A stretch of 64,000 nucleotides of DNA from the NCBI RefSeq assembly GCF_000013085.1, contig NC_007643.1, positions 195,001 to 259,000 on the forward strand, given 5' to 3'. Shown here in pieces: positions 11,319 through 20,188 of this stretch. The notes beneath the pieces were generated by a model that saw nothing but the letters and a program-made list of their open reading frames with translations, was not told where the DNA came from and made no database searches. This DNA comes from Rhodospirillum rubrum ATCC 11170. Lineage in GTDB: Bacteria; Pseudomonadota; Alphaproteobacteria; Rhodospirillales; Rhodospirillaceae. Each line of letters begins with the position of its first letter. The stretch's first letter is position 1. The position numbers and the translations under genes are program-made.

Positions 11319-14000
11319 TCAAGGCAGGATTTCGTCGATCTGAAATCCCTCGCTGGCGGAGTAGTGCAGGCGCCGAACCGCGTCGTCCTCGTCGCTCCAG
11401 GTTGCGCCCCAAAGATCGGGATCATCGGTGGCGGTCAGCGCCACCAGCAAAGGCGGGTCGCTACGATCGGGCCACCGCGCTTGGTGCGCCGCCATCGCCT
11501 TGGCGGCCAGGGCATCGGGGGGGATCGGCGTGCCAAAGCCCCGGCGTACCGAGACCTCGGAAAGCCGCCAAGCCCGCCACGGATCGGGATCATCGAACCA
11601 GGGCCGCAACTGGCCCTTCTGCCAACGGGCAAGGCGCAGGCGAATGCCTTGGTCGCCCAGGCGGGTGGTGGCTTGGGTCTCGGTCTTCCAGGCGTCGACC
11701 TGTTGGGAATAGCCCGCCGAGCGCTCCAGGCTGACCACGTAACCAACCGCCCGCTCTGCCTGACGCTTGCCTTCGGCCTTGAACGAGGGCTGTTCCAGGG
11801 TGGGGGGCAAAGGAGCGGCGGAATCGCCAAAGACCGCCTCGATTAGAAGGCGCGGCGAGGCGCTGAGAAGCGGCAGGCCGCCGCGCTCTTTCAGAACGCT
11901 CAGGGTTCGCCACAGTTGGCCGACATCGCGATAAACGAATTGCCCCTGTGGAAACAGCGCGGCGTACCATTGGGCGGTGATGGCGCCCTCGGTCGGCGGG
12001 GCGACCACCGACAGAACCGGCGGTGGGCGGCTGGGACGGTCGGCATGGCGGTGCAGCCGTCCGGCGCGCTGGATCAGCAGGTCCATCGGGCAGAGGTCCG
12101 TGACCATAACGTCGAAATCAACATCCAAGGATTGCTCGACAACCTGGGTCGCCACCAAAATCCGGCCGCGTCGGTCGTCGGGCGTGCTGTTTTTTCCGAA
12201 ACGCCCAAGGGCGTTGTTTTCATGGGCCAGCCGATCCCCCAGGGCGAAGCGGGCGTGGAACAGCGCCACGTCGACCCCCGGCGGGGCCAGGGCGCGCAGC
12301 CTTTGAACCGCGGCGATGGCGTCGGTGACCGTGTTGCGGATGTAAACGCCGCAGAGCCCGGCCGAGGCGGCGTCGATCAACGACTCCAGCGCCTGATCGA
12401 CGGTGGAGAACAGGCGGAATGGCAGATCGCGGCGGGTGCCGCGCGCCGCGTCTTGCGGGGTTTCGACAAGGCTTTGGGCGCTCACCCGCGTCACCAGGGG
12501 AAAGGCGTCTTCGGTCAGTTTCACCGCCCCGGCGTTGGGCAAATCGCCGCCCCGGGTTCGTTGATAGCGTCGGCAGAGGTCGCGGCGCTGGCTTTTGGTC
12601 AGGGTCGCCGACAGCACGATGGCGCTGCCGCCCAGGGCGCTGTGGAACTCCAAAAGACGCGCCAACTCGGCTTGCACGTAATCATCATAGGCATGGGCCT
12701 CGTCAACAACTAAAACGCGCCGCGACAGGGCGCAAATCCGCAGGGATTGATGGCGCACCGGCAGCACCGAGAGCAGCGCCTGATCGATGGTGCCGATGCC
12801 GATTTGGCCGAGAAACGTCTTCTTCATATCGTCGGCCAGGAAGGCGGCGCATTGGGCCTCGGCGCTTTGCTCGTCGGCCAAGCGCGTCTCGCCGTAATAC
12901 TCGCCCCCGGGCCGCCGGCTGTCGGCAAACAGCGGGTTCAGGTCGCGGTCGCCATGGGCCAGCACGATCCACGGGGAAATATCGGTATCGGGCTGGAACA
13001 GGCGCCGATAAACGGCGGCCAGCCGCGCGTAAAGGGCATTGGCGGTGGCCTTGCTGGGCAGGGCCCAATAAAGCCCCTCGGCCTGTCCGGCGGCCATCAG
13101 GCGATGGGCGAGCAGAAGGGCGGCCTCGGTCTTGCCCGATCCGGTCAGGTCTTCAATGATATAAAGCGTCGGCTCGCGGGGCGGGGCTTCCGCCGCGGCG
13201 AAGCGTTGCAGGGGCGAGGGCCGGGCCTGGGGGCCGATCAGATCGGATAGATCAAGCCCGGGGGCGATCGGCGCCTCGCGCAGGGCGGCCTTGGCCAGGG
13301 CGTCTTTGGCGTTCCCTTGCGCCTTTTGCCAGTACGCCTCCAACGAGGAGTCCGGCGGCGCATAGGGAAACCACGTTTGGTTGGAACCGATCCAATCGGC
13401 CAGGATCAGCAGCCCGGCGACCTGCCAGATCTCATCGGCGCCATCGACGCTGGCTTCGGGCATCGGCAGGAAACCCAGGCAGTCGTTCACAAAGGCCAGG
13501 GCGTCGTCCCGGGCGGCGGGGGACAGGGCCTCGGCCAGATGAAACCCCTTGGACTCGACCGGGGCGCCGTGGTGACCAAAGGCGGCGTCGATCCATTGGC
13601 CAAGCCGAGCGGCGATGACGCTTAGCGGCGCTGGCCCCGCTTGGACGGCCGTTTCCCACAACCGAAGCCCAACGCCGCCATGCCCCCTTTGGCTCGACCC
13701 GATGACCCCCGGCGCCGCCGGAATGATCCCGGGAATTTCGACCTTCTGTTGGAAATTCTCGGCGAATTTCCCCAGATCGTGAAAGGCGGCCAGCAGAATC
13801 AGCGCCCGCCGGGCGTCTTGCGGCGAAAGGCCGGCCGCCCGGGCGATGGCGTTGAGAAGCGCCGGCCGAAGATCCAGAAGAGCGGCCATCGCCGCGGCGA
13901 CATCCAAGCCGTGATAGGCCAGGGGATGCCACGCCGGGCCATCGGCGCGGGCGGGGCGCGCCTTTCCCCAATAGCCTAAAATCCAACGCGGGAGGGTCAT
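11319..14000 (-). CDS. cas3: Cas3, HD nuclease-helicase of type I-E
   Basis: This 893-residue protein degrades DNA recruited by Cascade. Order: N-terminal motif WILGYWGKARP; HD nuclease with AFHDLGKF near residue 73; helicase Walker A TGSGKTEAA near 287; DEAH box VVDEAHAYDD near 432; SAT motif VLSATL; and motif VI QRAGRLHRH. I chose the ATG at 14000 because it matches the family start; an in-frame TTG at 14081 has no ribosome site. It precedes the Cascade operon on the same strand and is separated from it by the regulatory mini-guide. Confidence 0.94.
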   Translation of the reverse strand: MTLPRWILGYWGKARPARADGPAWHPLAYHGLDVAAAMAALLDLRPALLNAIARAAGLSPQDARRALILLAAFHDLGKFAENFQQKVEIPGIIPAAPGVIGSSQRGHGGVGLRLWETAVQAGPAPLSVIAARLGQWIDAAFGHHGAPVESKGFHLAEALSPAARDDALAFVNDCLGFLPMPEASVDGADEIWQVAGLLILADWIGSNQTWFPYAPPDSSLEAYWQKAQGNAKDALAKAALREAPIAPGLDLSDLIGPQARPSPLQRFAAAEAPPREPTLYIIEDLTGSGKTEAALLLAHRLMAAGQAEGLYWALPSKATANALYARLAAVYRRLFQPDTDISPWIVLAHGDRDLNPLFADSRRPGGEYYGETRLADEQSAEAQCAAFLADDMKKTFLGQIGIGTIDQALLSVLPVRHQSLRICALSRRVLVVDEAHAYDDYVQAELARLLEFHSALGGSAIVLSATLTKSQRRDLCRRYQRTRGGDLPNAGAVKLTEDAFPLVTRVSAQSLVETPQDAARGTRRDLPFRLFSTVDQALESLIDAASAGLCGVYIRNTVTDAIAAVQRLRALAPPGVDVALFHARFALGDRLAHENNALGRFGKNSTPDDRRGRILVATQVVEQSLDVDFDVMVTDLCPMDLLIQRAGRLHRHADRPSRPPPVLSVVAPPTEGAITAQWYAALFPQGQFVYRDVGQLWRTLSVLKERGGLPLLSASPRLLIEAVFGDSAAPLPPTLEQPSFKAEGKRQAERAVGYVVSLERSAGYSQQVDAWKTETQATTRLGDQGIRLRLARWQKGQLRPWFDDPDPWRAWRLSEVSVRRGFGTPIPPDALAAKAMAAHQARWPDRSDPPLLVALTATDDPDLWGATWSDEDDAVRRLHYSASEGFQIDEILP

Positions 14001-14103
14001 CAGATCGGTTTTCCGATAGGGATCGGGCCAGCGCGGGCTCACGGCCGTGGCGACCAGGGGCGTCGCCAGGGGCTTTGCCAAGGAAACGGAAAGCGGGGTT
14101 CAA

Positions 14104-14148
14104 CGCCCCCTCAGCGACCACCTTTCCTCTCGGCAACCTTAGGGGGCG
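14104..14148. repeat. Perfect 8-bp inverted repeat upstream of cas3
   Basis: CGCCCCCT at 14104-14111 and AGGGGGCG at 14141-14148 enclose a 29-nt loop. It lies between the truncated argD and the cas3 start. With no T-run it is not a clear terminator; it could be an operator or a decayed element end. Confidence 0.45.
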
Positions 14149-14160
14149 CATCTCCTGACA

Positions 14161-15102
14161 TCAAGGCCGGCATGGCAGCCCGCGCAGCAAAGCGCTCTTG
14201 CGGCGGATTTCCGCGAGCACCCCATCGTCCATCACGATGTCGAGCACCGCATTGGCGACGGCTCCGGCAAGCGGATTTCCGCCAAAAGTCGAGCCGTGCG
14301 CGCCGGGCCTCATGCCGAATGCCGCGCCGCGGGTGGCAAGGCAGGCGCCGATCGGGAAGCCGCCGCCGAGCCCCTTGGCCAGACTCATGATATCGGGGAC
14401 GACGCCGGCTTCCTGATGGGCGAAGAGATGGCCGGTGCGGGCCATGCCGCACTGTATTTCATCGAAGATCAGCAAAAGACCGCGTTCGTCGCAAAGCTCG
14501 CGAAGCTGGCGCAAGAAGCCGTGGCTCACCGGCCGAATGCCGCTTTCCCCCTGAATGGGTTCGATCATAAGGGCGGCGGTCCGTGGGCCGACGCGGGCGC
14601 GGACCGCCTCGATGTCTTCAAGCGGGCATTGGTCGAAGCCATCGACCGGGGGGCCAAAGCCATCGAGATATTTCCGGTTGCCGCCAGCGGCCATCGTTGC
14701 CAGCGTTCGCCCGTGAAACGCGCCGTCAAAGGTGATGATGCGCCAGCGCTCGGGACGGCCATGGGCGTGATGGTGGCGCCGGGCGATCTTGATCGCGCAT
14801 TCATTGGCTTCGGCCCCGGAGTTCGCAAAGAATGCGACGTCGGCGAAGCAGGCGGCCGTCAGGCGCTCGGCCAGTCTCTCCGCTTCGGAAATCCGATAGA
14901 CATTGGACAGATGCCAAAGCTTGCGGCCTTGCCGTTCCAACGCCCCGACCAGATGCGGATGGGAATAGCCCAGGGCGTTAACCGCGATGCCCGCGCCGAA
15001 ATCAAGATAGCGCTCGCCATTGGCCGCGACCAACCAAGCCCCTTCGCCATGGTCGAACAGAACGGATGCCGGCGAAAACACCGGAAGAAGCGCATCGCTC
15101 AT
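14161..15102 (-). pseudogene. argD: Truncated acetylornithine-type aminotransferase
   Basis: The 313-residue reading frame is a class III PLP aminotransferase close to Arg[21 protein letters not shown] at the N-terminus, [29 protein letters not shown] (PLP phosphate site), [12 protein letters not shown] and SLAKGLGGG with the PLP-binding lysine. It then stops after [10 protein letters not shown], about 70-75 residues short of the family C-terminus. The active site is intact but the missing C-terminal domain normally completes the substrate pocket, so activity is doubtful. It sits between two CRISPR-Cas systems among broken mobile genes, so it was probably brought in or cut by a rearrangement. 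Confidence 0.8.
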
Positions 15103-15131
15103 GTCCCGTCCCCCCTGCTCAGGGCGGATCG

Positions 15132-15198
15132 CTTGCGGCGAGCGGCCTGAACGGATGCGCCCCGGGCCGACGTGAAAGTCGTTGTCATCCTTGCTCAT
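15132..15198 (-). pseudogene. N-terminal stub of a VirD2/RlxS-type relaxase
   Basis: An ATG at 15198 with GGAAAGGCGG before it starts [19 protein letters not shown], which matches the conserved first residues of alphaproteobacterial relaxases carrying a DUF3363 region. Similarity ends after about 22 codons. The frame then runs without a stop into the argD remnant, giving a chance fusion. In intact conjugative elements this relaxase lies next to a lytic transglycosylase, as here. Recognition is from memory of the motif. Confidence 0.5.
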
Positions 15199-15349
15199 CG
15201 CCGCCTTTCCAGGACAGGGGGGAGGGGGGTGCCGAAAACGCCTTTGAAACCATTGCGGAAAATCCTGGAGGCGGCACGCCGACCGACCGACCGGCACGCC
15301 AGAACCCAAGTCCTGTCAAAGGCTTGCGGGTCATGTGGCGAGCCCGCTT

Positions 15350-16045
15350 TTATCTCGCCGTCCGGTCGTCGTGATCTTCCCCGTTCCCCGCCTGACCGCT
15401 GTTTCTTTCCGGTAGCCCGCCAGGACGCGCCAGCGTGCGGGCAGGGTCATCGGGCGGCGCAGTACGGGAGAGAGCGACGAACAGGCCGTCTGAAGGCGGT
15501 CGGAAGACGGAAAGATCGCGCACTGGCCCCGCCATCGGCGTGTCGCGCGACGGACGGCTGGGTTGCACCGGAACAGCAGCCGGCGTGCGGTTGGCTTGCA
15601 CAACGAACAACGGCGCCGTGGTCCAAGATCGCATCGTGGTTCGGCTGGCGAGATAATCCTCGTAGCGGGTGGGACCGGCATTTTAGGCGGCGAGGAAGCC
15701 GGGTGAACCGTAGTGGTCGAGCAACTCGCGCAGGTAGGCCGCACCGGCCAGAATGCTGTCACGGGGATCGAACGGGTCGTCGCCCAGCGCATGGCGGCGG
15801 CGCAGATCGGTCCAGGTTTCGGGCATGATCTGCATCAGGCCCAGGGCTCCCTTGGGCGAGCGGGCTTGCGGATCGCCGCCACTTTCCAACCGGAGAACGG
15901 CGCGAATCAGGTCTGCGGAAAGGCCGAAGCGCCGCGCCGCTTCGGTGATCGGCGCGGCAGTTGGAATCTGGGCGACCACCGGTAACGCGGCTGTCAGGGA
16001 CAGGCCGGAAAGGAGGAAGGGAAAGGCGAAGCGGAGGGTATGCAC
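15350..16045 (-). pseudogene. Lytic transglycosylase interrupted by a stop codon
   Basis: The first 120 codons, with a GTG start at 16045, encode a secretion signal (to about residue 25) and an SLT domain with catalytic Glu54 in LRLESGG and the GALGLMQIMPETW motif. The protein stops at TAA (15683-15685) exactly where the family has tyrosine in FLAAYNAGP. The same frame then continues NAGPTRYEDYLASR and onward to 15350. A single base change therefore split a gene of about 232 codons. Such enzymes open peptidoglycan for conjugation machinery, and this one is VirB1/TrbN-like. Confidence 0.8.
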
Positions 16046-16239
16046 CCACCCGGCGGCTCCGGTCCGGTCTCGATGATCTTCGTCGTTTCGGCCTTGGAAA
16101 AACCGCGCTTGCGCAGGAACTCGTTACGATCGGCAAAGCCGATCATGTCCCGCAGAACATCGGTATCTGCCCCCTTTTCCAACATCGTGCGCAGTGCCAC
16201 CCTCTCGTCGGTTGTGGTGCGGGGCGGGTTTTGAGACAA
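15994..16239 (-). pseudogene. Chimeric ORF with an IS256 transposase N-terminal piece
   Basis: This 81-codon frame with a TTG start contains MLEKGADTDVLRDMIGFA, the opening motif of IS256-family transposases, followed at once by unrelated residues EFLRKRGFSKAETTKIIE. The second part is not from that family. It overlaps the start of the transglycosylase remnant by 52 bp. The joint looks like a deletion or recombination scar rather than a working gene. Confidence 0.5.
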
Positions 16240-16267
16240 ACCGGCCCCTCTTTGAGGCTGGGAAGGA

Positions 16268-16576
16268 TCAAATGATCATCGCTTGGCGCTCAAGCGTCTC
16301 AAAGGCCTTGCCCAGGCTTTCCACGGCGAGATCCACATCCTCGGCCGGCCCAAGGTCTAGCATCAGAACGTGGTCGGTTTCACGATCGATCAGGCTTTCG
16401 AGGATCGAGGCCATGGCGATGCGGCGTCCTCCATCCAGGCGACATTGAAAGACCGAAAGCTGCACCCATTGGCCATAGCCCTTCATGGTCTTGAAGACCT
16501 GGCGCCAACGCTTCGGATCGGCGATATCGTAAGCGACCACATAGGCGTGTTCGGCGTTGGAGCGGCGGGTGCCCAT
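16268..16576 (-). CDS. cas2: Cas2 of the second CRISPR system
   Basis: A 102-residue Cas2 of the ordinary (non-I-E) type with the N-terminal strand AYVVAYDIADPKRWRQVFK, whose aspartate binds metal, and GYGQWVQLSVFQCRLDG. It would form the integrase complex with the Cas4-Cas1 fusion encoded 16 bp upstream. The presence of two unlike Cas2 proteins in the island supports two separate adaptation modules. Confidence 0.93.
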   Translation of the reverse strand: MGTRRSNAEHAYVVAYDIADPKRWRQVFKTMKGYGQWVQLSVFQCRLDGGRRIAMASILESLIDRETDHVLMLDLGPAEDVDLAVESLGKAFETLERQAMII

Positions 16577-16592
16577 CGACAGAGGCCTTTGG

Positions 16593-18335
16593 CTAACGAG
16601 GACAATAATGAGGGTAGCGGGGAATATCGCCAGAGACGAAGCGGGCGAGCAAGCGGGCCTGCACCTGAATCAGGCGCCGCATGGAAAGCTGATACCCAAA
16701 GACCGGGTGGGTGGTTTCCTGGTCCAATCGGCGTTCATAGGCCGCGATCAGGCCGCGTCGGGCGTTTGGCTTCAAAGCGCAGCCGCCGCCAGCGTACAGG
16801 AAATCATTGGTGCCGATCTCGCCATTGTTTAAAACCATCAAGACGGTGGAATCGGCCAGAACGGGGCGAAAGGATTCGATCAGATCAAGGGCGAGGGCCG
16901 GGCGACCGGGGCGCTCGGTGTGATAGAAGCCCTTCCACGGATCAAGGCCGGCGATGCTCAACGCCGACGATAAGGTGCGGGTGAGCACGGCGTAGCACAG
17001 CGACAGGCAGGCGTTTACCGGATCGGCCGGCGGGCGACGGTTGCGGCGCTCGAAGGCAAAGGCCGGAAGGGTGGTTACGGCCTGGGTGAAAAGCTGTGGG
17101 AAGGCGCGGAAATAGACCGCAGCGGCTTCCCCCTCGATCCCCAATAAACAGGCGGTGGTTTCGGCCGTGGTCGCCCGCTCGGCAAGGCGGGCCAAGCGGT
17201 CCAACGCGATCTGGCGCTCGGCTTCCGCTCCCCGCCAGTTGCGGCGCAACAAGGTCCGGCCATTGCGGATTTTCGCCGAAACCAGATCGCGGGCGAAGGC
17301 TTGGCGTCGCCTTTCGTCACCGGCAAGGGCGTATTGGGCCGTACGAACCGCGGCGCTTCTGGGGCCCTGGCCGCCGGTGGATCCCAGGAACCAAAAGCCC
17401 GAGGACATCCAGGCCACGGGGATCTCGCGACGCAGCAATTCATGAATGGCCGGTGTGGTCAGAGACACCGGGCCGGCCAGAACCACCTCCGATATCTCGT
17501 CGAGCGCCAAGCTGCGGTCGGCCTCGCCCTCGACCTGGATGACAAGCGTATAGTCTTTCTTGCCGATGCGGGCCCCGGGGGTCTGTCCGTAAAGTGGCAA
17601 GGCCGGAGAAGCCGGGGGCGGAGGGGTTCGCGCGATCGATCCCTTGCGGAACCAAGCGATTTCATCGGGCAGGCAGATCGGCAAAAGCGAACAGCGGGGG
17701 CATTTGGCCGAATGATCCAAAGGCGGCGGCAGCCGGCCGCTGGCCACGGTCAAGCGCAGATCCGATGTGGCGACCAGGGTGGCGGTGACCAACGCCTCGG
17801 TCAGATCCACCGTTACACGCTCGCGGCTTTCGGCGAACCACAGCGCTCCTTCAAGGCAGGTGTAGCCCGCCTCGCGGAGCAAAAGGGCCTGGGCGCAAAC
17901 CTGGGCGCGTTCGGGCAGATAAGCCCCCTCGTCGACGGAGGGGCGTTTGCCGACCTTGATCTCGACCGGGATCACCATCCCCTCTTCGACATCGAGAAGA
18001 TCAAGCTCGGCCGTCAGCCCAAGGCGCTCCGAAGACAGCGATAATCTGCGGGTTTTCAGGCTTTGGTCTTCTCGCAGGACCATGGGATCGGGGAGGGCGG
18101 GAGTCGGGCCGCTTTCCGTGGCTTGATGGGCGCGCAGGCCGGCGATGAGATCCACACTGCGGGCCTTTTCGCCACGCCCCCATTCCAAAACAGCCAGCCG
18201 GGGACAATAGATCCAGGCGTTGACCATGCTGGCGGGCACCAGGGCATCCTCGGCGGTCGCCGGTGGGGCGAACAGGGCCAATTCGCCCTGGGAGGGGAGA
18301 TCTTCCGCGGAAGGCGGTGTGTCGGAGGGGGCCAT
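16593..18335 (-). CDS. cas4-cas1: Cas4-Cas1 fusion, spacer processing and integration
   Basis: This 580-residue protein begins with a Cas4 nuclease domain: Cys44 in WIYCPRL, nuclease residues in PVEIKVGKRPS, and a Cys cluster CPRCSLLPIC near residues 213-222 for an iron-sulphur centre. A Cas1 domain follows from about 245: LLGIEGEAAAVYF, then GFYHTERPGRPALALDLIESFRP with the catalytic His and Glu. Cas4 trims and orients prespacers, Cas1 integrates them. The ATG at 18335 follows GGAGAG; the frame is open further upstream. It lies downstream of the 37-bp-repeat array and just before cas2. Confidence 0.95.
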   Translation of the reverse strand: MAPSDTPPSAEDLPSQGELALFAPPATAEDALVPASMVNAWIYCPRLAVLEWGRGEKARSVDLIAGLRAHQATESGPTPALPDPMVLREDQSLKTRRLSLSSERLGLTAELDLLDVEEGMVIPVEIKVGKRPSVDEGAYLPERAQVCAQALLLREAGYTCLEGALWFAESRERVTVDLTEALVTATLVATSDLRLTVASGRLPPPLDHSAKCPRCSLLPICLPDEIAWFRKGSIARTPPPPASPALPLYGQTPGARIGKKDYTLVIQVEGEADRSLALDEISEVVLAGPVSLTTPAIHELLRREIPVAWMSSGFWFLGSTGGQGPRSAAVRTAQYALAGDERRRQAFARDLVSAKIRNGRTLLRRNWRGAEAERQIALDRLARLAERATTAETTACLLGIEGEAAAVYFRAFPQLFTQAVTTLPAFAFERRNRRPPADPVNACLSLCYAVLTRTLSSALSIAGLDPWKGFYHTERPGRPALALDLIESFRPVLADSTVLMVLNNGEIGTNDFLYAGGGCALKPNARRGLIAAYERRLDQETTHPVFGYQLSMRRLIQVQARLLARFVSGDIPRYPHYCPR

Positions 18336-18508
18336 CGGGGCGTCTCTCCAAAACCGATCTGGTGGGGCTAAAGGCAGACAGGGATCTGGATACCTTGAAG
18401 CAAATGGGGGCGCCGCTTTTAGAGAGAACCCCCCATGAGTCAAAAATCCCGGAAAGGAGAGCTTTTAACGGCGTAACCAGTTCCGATCTTCCCGGCGGTG
18501 GCATCGCT

Positions 18509-18530
18509 GCTTCAATCAGCCGAGGCATCA
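18509..18530 (-). CRISPR. Decayed trailer repeat of the 37-bp array
   Basis: GCTTCAATCAGCCGAGGCAT resembles the start of the array repeat, which reads GTTTCAATGAGGCCGAGGCA. It lies 89 bp before the first recognisable repeat. It is the old end of the array, consistent with minus-strand transcription. Confidence 0.55.
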
Positions 18531-18534
18531 AAGA

Positions 18535-18558
18535 GATAAAAAGGGGTCCGCCCCCTTT
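18535..18558 (-). terminator. Rho-independent terminator after the 37-bp-repeat array
   Basis: On the minus strand AAAGGGG and CCCCTTT form a stem around GCGGA, followed by TTTTTATC. It would end array transcripts before the Cas4-Cas1 gene. Confidence 0.65.
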
Positions 18559-18597
18559 AATCCCGGCAAGGCGGAGATAGCGGCGCGGGTCAGGGGA

Positions 18598-19173
18598 GTT
18601 TCAATGAGGCCGAGGCATTACTGCCTAGGGAGACCCCGTCGCCTCGCTCGAAGAGGCGAAAGAAATCGCGGTGTTTCAATGAGGCCGAGGCATTACTGCC
18701 TCGGGAGACACCACCTCCAGATTGCCGAGGCGCGCCGCAATGGCTGATAGTTTCAATGAGGCCGAGGCATTACTGCCTCGGGAGACGAGAAGACCGAAAC
18801 CATCGTTGAAAAGAAGTCCGGGTTTCAATGAGGCCGAGGCATTACTGCCTCGGGAGACGAGGTGGCCGAGGCCGGCTATCCAGTTGAGGCGGACTTTTAT
18901 CGGAAGTGCGTGTTTCAATGAGGCCGAGGCATTACTGCCTCGGGAGACTCCCGCCCCGCCGGCCAATCAGCCGACCGTGGAGCAGCGCGTTTCAATGAGG
19001 CCGAGGCATTACTGCCTCGGGAGACGGGACTGCGTCGAAGATGATCTCCAGGGGCGTATGTTGTTTCAATGAGGCCGAGGCATTACTGCCTCGGGAGACG
19101 CCTTTAGCCGTTCTGCAGAAAAGCGCCTCTTTAGGCGTTTCAATGAGGCCGAGGCATTACTGCCTCGGGAGAC
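18598..19173 (-). CRISPR. CRISPR array with eight 37-bp repeats (type III system)
   Basis: Repeats start at 18598, 18673, 18750, 18822, 18912, 18989, 19063 and 19137. Spacers are 38, 40, 35, 53, 40, 37 and 37 bp. The repeat runs GTTTCAATGAGG...CTGCCTCGGGAGAC on the plus strand. The crRNA strand is minus because there the repeat ends in ATTGAAAC, the standard 5' handle. The stem is CCGAGGCA/TGCCTCGG. The first copy carries one change (CCTAGGG), as expected at the old end. Confidence 0.97.
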
Positions 19174-19302
19174 GGCCCCCTAAAATAGCATAATGGGGGC
19201 GGGGGGATAGGGGGTGATTTGCGAGGGGTCGAAAAAAATGGCTTGAAAAGGGCTGTCCTCAAGCCGGCCATTCGAGGGGCGGTGTCAAAAAGAACGGGAA
19301 AA
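19174..19302 (-). promoter_or_regulatory. Leader of the 37-bp-repeat array
   Basis: This lies between the newest repeat and the stop of the Cas6-like gene. It contains poly-purine and A-rich stretches (GTCGAAAAAAATGG on the plus strand) but no clear promoter that I can fix. Position and array polarity identify it as the leader. Confidence 0.55.
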
Positions 19303-20160
19303 TCAAATGATTGGCTCATTGCGAGCGCTCCGCGAGTCGTTTGAGTCAGCGGACCCCTCGCGCGAGGGGAGGCTCTCTTCGGCCGGGGGCCGCCGCACCG
19401 CCCCAAGGAGGAAGACGCCGCCCCCCCGGTGGGCGTCCCGGCCAAGCAGGATCGGTCCGCTTACCGGCTTGGGGAAGGTCAAATGGGCCAGGGCGGCCAG
19501 ACCATCGCGGGCGCCGCGGCGCAGCGCGATGATCTTGATGGCGGGGAGGGGCAGGGCGCGGGCCAAGCACTCCTTGGCGATCAAGGCGGTTAGGAAGGCT
19601 TGGGGATCATCGCCGCGCTTGGGGTGGCGGGGCGGATGAAAGGCTGTCGCCGATCGCCAATACAGGCCGGATCCGAGCACGGGGTCGGCAGGCGACGGCC
19701 GATCCTGGGGGTGGAGGGTGAAAACGCCATCGGCCCCGGCGATCAGATGGGTCATTCCGGCCAGGGCCTTGACCAGGGTTTCGCGATGGCCGCATTCCTC
19801 GGGCGACGGCGGGCGATGTTCGGCATGGCTGGGGGGAACGATCAGCACCCGCGCCGGCGGGCCGGGATCGGCCAGGAAAAACAGGTGGTCATGGTGCCCC
19901 GGCCGCACCGGGGCGCCATCGCTCTGATGACCACAGAAGAAGGCGGGCAAGCCATCCTGGGGGCCTAGCCCCAGGGTATCGCGCACCCGCGCCATCACCG
20001 CCCGACGCAGGGCGCCGGCCAAGCGCAGGCATAGGGCGGGGGCAAGCGCCGGGCCGTCCAGGATGAAGCCATGGACAGCGGGGGGAGCGGCTATCGTCGC
20101 AGGGAGGGGCGTCACGCCTTTTGCCGTCGGCGCGTGCCCTATCGTTTCGCTTCGTCCCAT
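19303..20160 (-). CDS. Cas6-like crRNA endonuclease related to Csb2 C-terminal half
   Basis: The 285-residue product resembles the Cas6-like part of Csb2/GSU0054 proteins. It has LRLAGALRRAVMARV, GHHDHLFFLADP (likely catalytic histidines), LYWRSATAFHPPRHPKRGDD and RGGGVFLLG near the end. It probably processes pre-crRNA of the adjacent 37-bp-repeat array. The ATG at 20160 has GGGGAG before it; the open frame extends upstream without support. In type I-G the same domain is fused to Cas5, here it stands alone because Cas5 is fused elsewhere. The exact family call is from motifs only. Confidence 0.65.
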   Translation of the reverse strand: MGRSETIGHAPTAKGVTPLPATIAAPPAVHGFILDGPALAPALCLRLAGALRRAVMARVRDTLGLGPQDGLPAFFCGHQSDGAPVRPGHHDHLFFLADPGPPARVLIVPPSHAEHRPPSPEECGHRETLVKALAGMTHLIAGADGVFTLHPQDRPSPADPVLGSGLYWRSATAFHPPRHPKRGDDPQAFLTALIAKECLARALPLPAIKIIALRRGARDGLAALAHLTFPKPVSGPILLGRDAHRGGGVFLLGAVRRPPAEESLPSREGSADSNDSRSARNEPII

Positions 20161-20188
20161 CGGTGGGGCTCCCCCAGGTCGCCAGAGA

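Noticed and set aside
15102-15309. N-terminal extension of the aminotransferase to 382 codons
   Set aside because: The added residues match a relaxase start, not ArgD; the ATG at 15102 has its own purine-rich ribosome site and the ArgD-type opening.
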